Source: CALGFH01 sp036003705 (lineage in GTDB: Bacteria; Actinomycetota; CALGFH01). From it: a DNA stretch of 32,153 nt. Under the pieces are notes generated by a model, which was not told the DNA's origin, ran no database searches, and saw nothing but the letters and a program-made list of their open reading frames with translations. The stretch spans positions 1 to 32,153 of the forward strand of contig DASYSE010000125.1 of assembly GCA_036003705.1 (NCBI GenBank), written 5' to 3'. The position numbers and the translations under genes were made by a program. Shown piece by piece: positions 1-8,658 of the stretch; position 1 is the stretch's first letter; every line of letters starts with the position of its first letter.

Positions 1-215
1 AGCCGCTCCATCACCATCGCGATCACCACGTCGTCGGGCACCAGGTCACCCCGGTCCATGTACTCCTGGGCAGCCCGGCCAAGCTCGCTCCCCTCGGCCA
101 CGTTGGCCCGGAAGATGTCCCCGGTGGCGACGTTGGCGCAGCGGAACCGCCTGGCCACCTGAGCGGCCTGCGTGCCCTTTCCGGCCCCGGGCGGACCAAG
201 GAGGACGATGCGCAT
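1..215 (-). CDS. adk: Adenylate kinase, N-terminal part (runs off the window)
   Basis: Adenylate kinase interconverts AMP + ATP and 2 ADP in the cytoplasm. The visible N-terminal 71 residues begin MRIVLLGPPGAGKGTQAA, which carries the P-loop GxPGAGKGT. They continue with the AMP-binding stretch (ATGDIFRANV) and the usual EYMDRGDLVPDDVV segment. The ATG is at 213-215 and is the natural family start, as MRIVLLG is the canonical N-terminus. The rest lies beyond position 1. In actinobacteria adk commonly sits downstream of secY in the ribosomal-protein cluster and before map/infA; here its upstream neighbour is instead a divergent LysR gene. The identification is firm. Confidence 0.95.
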   Translation of the reverse strand, partial: MRIVLLGPPGAGKGTQAAQVARRFRCANVATGDIFRANVAEGSELGRAAQEYMDRGDLVPDDVVIAMVMER

Positions 216-266
216 CGCTGCTCCGCTCGGTCGGGGAATGGAGACCTCTGAGCGTAGGCCGCGCTC

Positions 267-295
267 TTGCTATCAGTCCAATAGATCGTCTAAAT
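267..295 (+). promoter_or_regulatory. Candidate sigma-A promoter of the LysR gene, overlapping a small inverted repeat
   Basis: A TTGCTA hexamer (267-272) lies exactly 17 nt from CTAAAT (290-295), a good match to a housekeeping -35/-10 pair in an otherwise GC-rich region. The inverted repeat TAGA-tcg-TCTA (282-292) overlaps the -10 box. It lies between the divergent adk and LysR starts, which is where LysR proteins normally bind to autoregulate. The promoter is inferred from sequence only. Confidence 0.45.
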
Positions 296-331
296 GACCG
301 CCATCGACATCGACTATGACAGGGGGAGGCG

Positions 332-1231
332 ATGCTGCCCCAGATCGAGGCGTTCCTCGAGGTCGCGCGACGCCAGAACCTGAGCCGGGCCGCCGAGGCC
401 CTGTTCGTCTCCCAGCCGACCCTGACCGCCCGCCTCCAGAGCCTGGAGGCCGCGCTCGGAGAGCAGCTGTTCGTCCGCACCCGGCGCGGGATGCGGCTGA
501 CCGAGGCCGGAGAGACGTTCCTGCCGTTCGCCGAGCACGCCGTGCGGGCGCTGGCCGACGGGCGGGAGCGTCTGGACGAGCTGCGCCATGGCATGGCCGG
601 ACGGCTGGTCCTCGGCGCGCCCCCGACGGTCAGCACCTACGCCCTGCCGGCGCTGCTCGCCCGCTTCAGCGCCGCCCACCCCGCCGTCCGCCTGGCCATC
701 AAGACCGGCACCTCCGAGGAGGTCCTGGAGATGGTCCTGCACGACCAGGTCCAGATCGGCATCGTGCGCGCCCTGGCCAACCCGGAGATCGACAGCGTGC
801 CGCTGTACACCGATACGCTGGTCCTGATCGCCGGCCCTGGGCACCGGCTGGCCGGGTCGGGCACCGGCGGCCAGGCGCGCCTGGCCGACCTGGCCGGCGA
901 GGTGCTGGTCCTGTTCGGGCGCAGCTCCAGCTACCTGGAGTTCACCACCGCGATCTTCCGCCAGGCCGGCGCGCTGCCGGGCAGCGTCCTGGAGCTGGAC
1001 AACATCGAGGCGGCCAAGAAGATGGTCGAGCGCGGCCTCGGGGTCTCAATGGTCCCGGCCAGCACCGTCGCCGCCGAGCTGGCCGCGGGCACGCTGACCC
1101 GGATCGAGCTGATCGACGCGGCCCCGGTCCGGCGCCAGATCGTGGCCGTCCGCCGCCGCGACGCCGGCCCGCCCTCGGGCGCGGTCGCCGTCTTCCTCGA
1201 CATGCTGGCCGAGCTCCGGCCACCCGGCTGA
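332..1231 (+). CDS. LysR-family transcriptional regulator
   Basis: This is a 299-residue protein of normal LysR length. Residues 1-60 form the winged helix-turn-helix (FLEVARRQNLSRAAEALF followed by SQPTLTARLQSLE), and the remainder is a periplasmic-binding-protein-like effector domain (LVLGAPPTVSTYALPALLARF). The ATG is preceded by a strong GGGGGAGG site at 321-328. LysR proteins bind DNA as tetramers and respond to small metabolites; the effector here cannot be read from the sequence. It is transcribed away from adk. No metabolic target gene lies beside it, so it is probably an orphan or autoregulated regulator. After its TGA the same frame stays open for 17 more codons (to about 1285), possibly a relic. 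Confidence 0.92.
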   Translation: MLPQIEAFLEVARRQNLSRAAEALFVSQPTLTARLQSLEAALGEQLFVRTRRGMRLTEAGETFLPFAEHAVRALADGRERLDELRHGMAGRLVLGAPPTVSTYALPALLARFSAAHPAVRLAIKTGTSEEVLEMVLHDQVQIGIVRALANPEIDSVPLYTDTLVLIAGPGHRLAGSGTGGQARLADLAGEVLVLFGRSSSYLEFTTAIFRQAGALPGSVLELDNIEAAKKMVERGLGVSMVPASTVAAELAAGTLTRIELIDAAPVRRQIVAVRRRDAGPPSGAVAVFLDMLAELRPPG

Positions 1232-1251
1232 CGGTCCGGGTTCTTCGAGTT

Positions 1252-1782
1252 CTACCGCCGCGAGCTGGCCCCCCGGCTGTCCTGAACCCGCCCGTCGGGC
1301 GGGCCGCCCTCATCGTCCGACTCGTCCTCGGAGGAGGAGCGCCCGACCATCGGGAGGACATACCACAGCGCGCCGAACACGACGACGGCCGCACCGGCGG
1401 TCAGCAGGGCCAGCCCGCTGCCGAACAGGACGTTGGTCACCACGTAGAGGGCGAGCACGATGGCCAAGGCCAGGAACACCGTGCCCCACAGGGCCATCTG
1501 GTTGCCGATCCGCAGCAGGCGCTCCTTCTCGCCGGCCCGCCAGCGCAGCCGGTGGTGGGCCGACGGGGCGATCAGCAACACCGTCGCCAGCGTCGCCGAG
1601 GCGATCGAGGCGAAGAAGGCGTTCCTGAGGCTGCCCGGGAGCTGGGAGAATCGCTGCTGGAAGGGGGCGGTGAGCAGGAACGCCAAGAGCACCTGCACCC
1701 CTGGGAGCACCACCCGGAGCTCCTGCAACAGCTCCATCAGCTCGCGGTCGAGCCGTTCGCCCCTGCTCTCCCCGTCGGCCAT
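1252..1782 (-). CDS. DUF6328-family four-helix membrane protein
   Basis: This is a 176-residue integral membrane protein. The N-terminus has ELLQELRVVLPGVQVLLAFLL, followed by QRFSQLP, the signature of the DUF6328 family common in actinobacteria. Four hydrophobic segments are visible at about residues 27-42, 62-80, 95-117 and 118-140. They are followed by an acidic, disordered, cytoplasmic-looking tail (SSSEDESDDEGG). No biochemical function is known for the family. The stop codon is only 21 bp from the 3' end of the convergent LysR gene. It is followed on the same strand by nothing obviously co-functional; the sigma-factor gene lies upstream on the same strand 78 bp away, so the two may be co-transcribed. 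Confidence 0.8.
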   Translation of the reverse strand: MADGESRGERLDRELMELLQELRVVLPGVQVLLAFLLTAPFQQRFSQLPGSLRNAFFASIASATLATVLLIAPSAHHRLRWRAGEKERLLRIGNQMALWGTVFLALAIVLALYVVTNVLFGSGLALLTAGAAVVVFGALWYVLPMVGRSSSEDESDDEGGPPDGRVQDSRGASSRR

Positions 1783-1860
1783 GCGCCGGCCCCCTCCCGG
1801 CCCACCCTCGGTTCAGTGTAGACGTGGGGACGACGGTTGAAACGCGGTGGCGGGTGGTGC

Positions 1861-2670
1861 CTACCACCCCAGGAGCTGCGCGCGCATGCGGCCGAGGGCG
1901 CGGCGGAGCAGGCGCGAGACGTGCATCTGGGAGCAGCCGACCCGCGCGGCGATGTCGTACTGGTCGAGGTCGTGGAAGAAGCGCAGGACCACGATCTCCC
2001 GCTCCAGCTCGGGCAGGCCTTCGACCAGCCCGGGCAGCAGCAGGAGGTCCTCCAGCTCCTCGCGGGGGGCCGCGGCGGGCAGGTGGTCCCCCAGGGAGGT
2101 GTCGCCCGCGTCGCCGAGCTGCCGGTCGAGCGAGACCTCCGAGCGGGTGTGGGCGACCTCGATCGCCTCCAGCGTCTCGTCCTCGGAGATCCCGAGGTGC
2201 GCGGCCAGCTCCGCGACGGTCGGCGAGCGCCCGAGGCGGTGCGGCAGCTCGTCGAGGGCCCTGCACAGGCGCAGGGCCCGCTCCTTCACCGGTCTCGAGA
2301 CATGGACCCGCCAGCTGGTGTCCCGCAGGTAGCGCTTGATCTCGCCCACCACGCAGGCAACGGCGTACGGGACGAACGGGTTGCTGTAGTCGGGGTCGTA
2401 GCGGTCCACGGCGGCGACCAGGCCAACTCGAGCGGTCTGGCGCAGGTCCTCGGGGCTGGCGCCGCGGCTGGTGCGGTAGCGCTCGGCCAGCCGGTCGGCC
2501 AGCCCGAGGTAGGAGACGATGATCCGCTCCCTGACCTCTGGGTCGCGAGTGGCGGCATAGTCCCGGAACCAGCCCTCGACACGGTTCACGGCATGCTCGT
2601 CGCCGGGGAGGACGTCGTCGGCGGCAGGGTTCGACCTGGTCGCGTGGACCACTTGCGTCTCCGGAGTCAT
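1861..2670 (-). CDS. RNA polymerase sigma factor, SigB/SigF/SigG type (group 3)
   Basis: This is a 269-residue alternative sigma factor. Region 2 is clear (LRQTARVGLVAAVDRYDP, then NPFVPYAVACVVGEIKRYLRD) and is responsible for -10 recognition and core binding. Region 3 follows (LGRSPTVAELAAHLGISEDE). Region 4 ends in a helix-turn-helix (YDIAARVGCSQMHVSRLLRRAL) for -35 recognition. Members of this group govern general stress, envelope stress or sporulation and are usually held by an anti-sigma/anti-anti-sigma switch. No RsbW- or RsbV-like gene is adjacent, so its control is probably encoded elsewhere. The ATG at 2670 lacks a close Shine-Dalgarno, so the first 30 or so residues, before the conserved core, are less certain. 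Confidence 0.92.
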   Translation of the reverse strand: MTPETQVVHATRSNPAADDVLPGDEHAVNRVEGWFRDYAATRDPEVRERIIVSYLGLADRLAERYRTSRGASPEDLRQTARVGLVAAVDRYDPDYSNPFVPYAVACVVGEIKRYLRDTSWRVHVSRPVKERALRLCRALDELPHRLGRSPTVAELAAHLGISEDETLEAIEVAHTRSEVSLDRQLGDAGDTSLGDHLPAAAPREELEDLLLLPGLVEGLPELEREIVVLRFFHDLDQYDIAARVGCSQMHVSRLLRRALGRMRAQLLGW

Positions 2671-2835
2671 CGTCCACGGGGGCTCGGGGGACGAGTCGAA
2701 CTACCTCCACTTCTACGCCTGGTCGACGCGAACCTGCAACCGGAGCGGCTGCAGCCCGGCCAGGCCTCCAAGGGTTCCGGGCCTTCCAGGCCTCGAACTG
2801 GTCGGCGGTGTGGACGCCCTGCTGCTGCGGCTGGC

Positions 2836-3756
2836 TCACCCAGACCGGGTGAGCGTTGCCGCTGGGCCGGGGAACGACCCGGCCCGCGGGAGCATGGCCG
2901 GGACCTCGTGGCCGAGCTGTCCGCTGAGGAAGGCGGCCGTCGGCAGCAGGGCCTCCAGGTCGTAGCCGGTGTCATGGCCCATGCGTTCGAGCAGGTAGAC
3001 CAGGTCCTCGGTGGCGATGTTGCCGGTCGCCTCCGGCGCGAACGGGCATCCGCCGATCCCGCCGGCGCTGGCGTCCAGCACGAGGGCGCCGGCCTCGACA
3101 GCGCCGACGGCGTTGGCGAAGCCGGTGTTGCGGGTGTTGTGGAAGTGGAACCGCAGCGGCGGCTCCTCGCCGGCGGCGGCGCGGACCTGCGCCGCCAGGC
3201 CACGGACCTGCGACGGCACCCCGACGCCGATGGTGTCGGCCAGGCACAGCTCCTGCGCCCCGGCACCGGCCCCCCGCGCGGCCAGCTCGGCCACCCGGTC
3301 GGGGCTGACCTCGCCTTCGAAGGGGCAGCCGAAGGAGGTGGCCAGCGTCAGGGTGGTGAACAGGCCGGCCGAGCGGGCCGAGCCGATCACGTCGACGGCC
3401 GCCCGCATGCTCTCCTCGGTGGAGGCGTTCTGGTTGCGCCGGCTGAAGGTGTCGCTGACGCCCACCACGACGTTGACCTCGTCGACCCCGGCCGCCAGGG
3501 CGCGGTCCAGGCCGCGCCGGTTGAGGACCAGGCCGGCGTAGGCGACACCGTCGACCCGCGGCACCCGTTCCATGACCGCCTCGGCGTCGGCCATCGCCGG
3601 GACCAGCTTCGGGTGCGCGAACGACACCGCCTCCAGCCGTCTGGCGCCGGCCCCGACCAGCCGGGCCACCAGCTCGACCTTGGCCTCGGTGGACAGGATC
3701 CCCCGCTCGTTCTGGAGCCCGTCCCTCGGGCCGACCTCGACGATGGTCACGTCCAT
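2836..3756 (-). CDS. mvaB: Hydroxymethylglutaryl-CoA lyase
   Basis: This enzyme cleaves HMG-CoA to acetyl-CoA and acetoacetate, the last step of leucine degradation. The 306-residue protein begins with the family N-terminus VEVGPRDGLQNE. It carries the metal-binding HFHNTRNTG motif and ends with the signature GGIGGCPFAPEATGN containing catalytic Cys237. Length and motif order are normal for a bacterial HMG-CoA lyase. No acyl-CoA dehydrogenase, carboxylase or CoA-transferase gene of the leucine pathway is nearby, so it stands alone here. The ATG at 3754-3756 gives the standard N-terminus (MDVTIVEVGPRDG). Confidence 0.93.
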   Translation of the reverse strand: MDVTIVEVGPRDGLQNERGILSTEAKVELVARLVGAGARRLEAVSFAHPKLVPAMADAEAVMERVPRVDGVAYAGLVLNRRGLDRALAAGVDEVNVVVGVSDTFSRRNQNASTEESMRAAVDVIGSARSAGLFTTLTLATSFGCPFEGEVSPDRVAELAARGAGAGAQELCLADTIGVGVPSQVRGLAAQVRAAAGEEPPLRFHFHNTRNTGFANAVGAVEAGALVLDASAGGIGGCPFAPEATGNIATEDLVYLLERMGHDTGYDLEALLPTAAFLSGQLGHEVPAMLPRAGSFPGPAATLTRSG

Positions 3757-3886
3757 GGGCCCATGGTAGGCCGTGCGGCGCCCGCGGTGATCAGGCCCTG
3801 ACCGGGCACCGCCGCCACTCGCCGGTCATGCCCTCGAGGGTCTGCCGAGGTGGCCGATCGGCGTCGAGATCCTGGCGCCTGGCCGG

Positions 3887-4519
3887 TCAGGGGTCCGTCG
3901 GCGAGGCCCACAGCGGCTTGGCTTCGGCGGCGCGGGCGGCGAGGTCGGGCAGGACGACGTCGGTCATCGTCTCGGGCAGGCCGATCTCCGGCCAGGCGCA
4001 GGCCAGGGTGAGCAGGCCCGCCGCCGGCAGGGGGGACGTCCAGAACGAGGCTTCCAGGCGGTAGCGGTCCTCGCTGCTCGAGCTGGTCGACTGGTAGGGG
4101 TCGAGCCAGGTGGTGTCGCCCCAGTCGGTGTCGCCGCCACGGGTCAGCACGGCCATGCGGAGGGTGTCGCCCTCGTCGAACCGGGGCAGGGACCGCCGCT
4201 CGATCATGGCCTGCCGGCGCTGGTGGGCCCGTTCGGCCGCCGCCTTCCCCTCCTTCTCGAGCAGGTCCCAGTGCTCCTGGCGCGCGGTCGCCTCCAGCTG
4301 CTGCCTGGCCGCGGCCTCCTCCAGCCGGTGGACGGTTGCCTCGTGCTCCCGCCGGCCGGCCGCCTCGGCATGGACGTCGAGGGCCACGACGGTCGCGTCC
4401 AGGCTCAGGCCGTCAGGGAACGCCGTGATCCGCCGCAGCGCGGCCACCGCACCGCTGCCCCTGACCAGGATCAGGCCGCTGTGCACGACCACCCCGAGCA
4501 GCTCCTCGTCTGGTTTCAT
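3887..4519 (-). CDS. Unknown helical protein cotranscribed with typA
   Basis: I do not recognise this 210-residue protein. It has no signal peptide or membrane segment. Residues about 48-110 are a charged, Glu/Arg/Ala-rich stretch (EHEATVHRLEEAAARQ and following) likely to be a long helix or coiled coil. A mixed region follows (RMAVLTRGGDTDWGDTTW) and a Ser-rich stretch (STSSSSED). The start is supported by GAGGAGCGCGGC just before the ATG. It begins 26 bp downstream of the typA stop on the same strand, so it is probably expressed with TypA. That says little about function beyond a possible link to translation or stress. It is real by codon bias and ribosome site; its role is open. Confidence 0.7.
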   Translation of the reverse strand: MKPDEELLGVVVHSGLILVRGSGAVAALRRITAFPDGLSLDATVVALDVHAEAAGRREHEATVHRLEEAAARQQLEATARQEHWDLLEKEGKAAAERAHQRRQAMIERRSLPRFDEGDTLRMAVLTRGGDTDWGDTTWLDPYQSTSSSSEDRYRLEASFWTSPLPAAGLLTLACAWPEIGLPETMTDVVLPDLAARAAEAKPLWASPTDP

Positions 4520-4545
4520 GCCGCGCTCCTCGGTCGGTTGGCCGG

Positions 4546-6411
<1,866 letters not shown>

Positions 6412-6617
6412 AACCTTTCCATAGTAGCGGAGGCGGCACCCCGGTTGATCAGCCGAGGGCGATCACGACGCCCTCGCCGCCGCCGGCCTCGACCGGCCCC
6501 GCCGGCCGGTGACGAGGGCTGGGTGGCAGCAGCGCAGGCCGACCACGGGTAGAGTGACCGCGGTGCGCCGGGAAGCCTGGTCGGCAAGCAGTCCGCCGAC
6601 CACCGTCGAGGAGCGTG

Positions 6618-7955
6618 ATGCCGGCCGTAGGTGACCGCAAGCCGCTGGTCCCGCCGCCGCTGCGCCTGCCGACCCCGCTGCGTGAGTACCTGCGCGAGGA
6701 GGCGGCCGGCGGCGCCGTGCTGATGGTGGCGGCGGCGCTGGCGCTGGCGTGGGCGAACTCGCCGTGGCGGGGCGCCTATGCCGACCTGTGGGAGACCAGG
6801 CTGGCCTTCCAGCTCGGCCGCTTCGCCATCGAGGCCGACCTTCGCCGCTGGGTCGACGACGGCCTCATGACCCTGTTCTTCCTGGTCGTCGGGCTGGAGA
6901 TCAAGCGCGAGCTGGTCGCCGGCGAGCTGCGGACCTGGCGCATGGCCACCCTCCCGGTGGTGGCCGCAGCCGGCGGCATGGCGGTGCCGGCGGCGATCTA
7001 CGCCGCCGTCAACGCCGGCGAGCCCGGCGCCGCCGGCTGGGGGGTGCCGATGGCGACCGACATCGCCTTCGCCCTCGGCGTGCTCGCCCTGCTCGGCTCG
7101 CGGGTGCCGGCGGCGCTCAAGGTGTTCCTGCTCACCCTGGCGGTGGTGGACGATCTCGGCTCGATCGCGGTGGTGGCCCTGTTCTACAGCCGTGGCGTCG
7201 ACCTGGGGGCGCTGGCCGCCGCCGTCGGGCTGCTGGCCCTGGTGGCGGTGCTGGTCCGGGCCAGGATCTGGTGGCTGCCCCTGCACGTCGGGCTGGGGCT
7301 GGTCCTGTGGCTGATCATGTGGCACACGGGGGTCAGCCCGGCCCTCGCCGGCGTGGCCATGGGCATGCTCACCCCGGCCCGGCCGACCCAGGACTGGATG
7401 GTGGCCCGCGACCGGGGCGGCGTGCTGGCCGACGAGCTGGCCGCCGACCCCCACCCGCCGCGGCTGCGCGAGATGCTGCGCGAGGCCAGGGGGACGGTGT
7501 CGCTGGCCGAGCGCCTGGCGCACGACCTGCATCCGCTGAGCGCCTTCGTCGTCGTGCCGCTGTTCGCGCTGGCCAACGCCGGCGTCTCCCTCGACCGCGG
7601 CGGGCTGGCCGCTCCGGGTGCCGGGGCCGTGCTCGGCGGCGTCCTGGCCGGCCGGGTCCTCGGCAAGCTGGCCGGCATCAGCGCCGCCGCCTGGCTGGCG
7701 ATCCGGCTGGGCCTGGCGGTCCGGCCGGCGGCGACGAGCTGGGCCCAGCTGGCCGGCGTGGCCACGGTGGCCGGGATCGGCTTCACCGTCCCGCTGTTCG
7801 TGGCCGACCTGGCCTTCCCGGACGGCGGCTTCCAGGCTCCGGTCAAGCTCGGCCTGCTGCTGGCCTCGGTGGCCGCCGGCGCCGCCGGGGCGCTGGTCCT
7901 GCTCCTGGCCGGCCGGGACGGGACGCCGACTGCTCCGGGTTCGCCTGACCGGTGA
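6618..7955 (+). CDS. nhaA: Na+/H+ antiporter NhaA
   Basis: NhaA exchanges internal Na+ or Li+ for external protons across the inner membrane and supports salt and alkaline tolerance. The 445-residue protein has about 11-12 hydrophobic segments. Its conserved core includes LREYLREEAAGGAVLMVAA at the N-terminus, ATDIAFALGVLALLG, and the ion-binding pair Asp178-Asp179 in LAVVDDLGSIAVVALF. The ribosome site GAGGAG at 6608-6613 fits the ATG at 6618 better than the overlapping GTG at 6615. The gene is monocistronic and divergent from typA. No NhaR-type regulator is beside it. Confidence 0.96.
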   Translation: MPAVGDRKPLVPPPLRLPTPLREYLREEAAGGAVLMVAAALALAWANSPWRGAYADLWETRLAFQLGRFAIEADLRRWVDDGLMTLFFLVVGLEIKRELVAGELRTWRMATLPVVAAAGGMAVPAAIYAAVNAGEPGAAGWGVPMATDIAFALGVLALLGSRVPAALKVFLLTLAVVDDLGSIAVVALFYSRGVDLGALAAAVGLLALVAVLVRARIWWLPLHVGLGLVLWLIMWHTGVSPALAGVAMGMLTPARPTQDWMVARDRGGVLADELAADPHPPRLREMLREARGTVSLAERLAHDLHPLSAFVVVPLFALANAGVSLDRGGLAAPGAGAVLGGVLAGRVLGKLAGISAAAWLAIRLGLAVRPAATSWAQLAGVATVAGIGFTVPLFVADLAFPDGGFQAPVKLGLLLASVAAGAAGALVLLLAGRDGTPTAPGSPDR

Positions 7956-7970
7956 TCAGACTCCCGGCGC

Positions 7971-8561
7971 TCAGCCGTCCTCGGGGCCGGGGCGGGTGGT
8001 GGAGGCGCGGATGGCGTCGAGCAGCCTGTCCAGCAGGACCCCGCGAAGGCGGGCCTCGAGGGCGGCGGAGATGAGGCTGGCGACCACCCCGGCGTAGGCC
8101 ATGGTGGCCGCGATCTCGGCCACCTCCCAGTCCCGGGCACGCGAGCTGTGCAGGTTCAGGGCGCCGATCGGCTCGCCATCGGGCAGGGTCAGCGGCGCGC
8201 ACAGCACCGCCCGGACCTTGGCCCGGTCGATCAGGTGGCGCAGGTCGGGCCAGCGCCCGTCGGCGGTGACGTCGCGGGAGGACACGGGCATCTCCTGGGC
8301 GAACGAGTCCAGGGCCGGGCCGGCGCCGAGGCGCTCCTGGGCGGTGGCCAGCCCACGGCCGGACCGGCCGGTGGCGGCGGCACAGCGCAGCACCTCATGC
8401 TGGTCGGCCAGCATCACCCCGGCCCCGTGGGCCCGCAGCACCGTCGCCGCCGCCTCGACCGCCCGCTGCAGGGCGGCCGGCAAGCCCTCACCCGCCGGCC
8501 CGTCGACTCCCAGGAGCAGCAGCCGCAGCTCCTGGGACACGGACCTCCGGTCGATCGGCAT
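7971..8561 (-). CDS. GAF-domain sensor protein
   Basis: This is a single-domain GAF protein of about 196 residues. The GAF fold is visible in the segment with ATVLRAHGAGVMLAD, the LGAGPALDSFAQEMPV stretch, and APLTLPDGEPIGALNLHSSRAR. A C-terminal helical tail (EARLRGVLLDRLLDAIRAS) could mediate dimerisation. No ANTAR, PAS, kinase or cyclase domain follows, although GAF-ANTAR antiterminators have a very similar N-terminal half. The protein is therefore either a stand-alone small-molecule sensor or a member that lost its output domain. I use the ATG at 8559-8561 (MPIDRRSVSQ), preceded by a GAGG. An in-frame upstream start at 8642 would add 27 unlikely residues. It converges on nhaA with a 15-bp gap. 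Confidence 0.8.
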   Translation of the reverse strand: MPIDRRSVSQELRLLLLGVDGPAGEGLPAALQRAVEAAATVLRAHGAGVMLADQHEVLRCAAATGRSGRGLATAQERLGAGPALDSFAQEMPVSSRDVTADGRWPDLRHLIDRAKVRAVLCAPLTLPDGEPIGALNLHSSRARDWEVAEIAATMAYAGVVASLISAALEARLRGVLLDRLLDAIRASTTRPGPEDG

Positions 8562-8658
8562 GGCAACGCCGCCTCGCATGCCCTTGAAGGCGCATCGTCG
8601 ATGGGCCTGCGTCTGCTGGATACACGCCGAGCCGGAGGTCAAAACGCCTTATGCCCGA

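Noticed and set aside
2680..2839. Minus-strand frame starting at a GTG that overlaps the HMG-CoA lyase stop (SQPQQQGVHTADQFEAWK...)
   Set aside because: It starts in a plausible coupled position but runs through the sigma-factor gene out of frame with no recognisable domain. It is most likely a by-product of high GC content.
8562..8642. N-terminal extension of the GAF protein
   Set aside because: It lacks a ribosome site and domain similarity; the start at 8561 gives the expected domain boundary.
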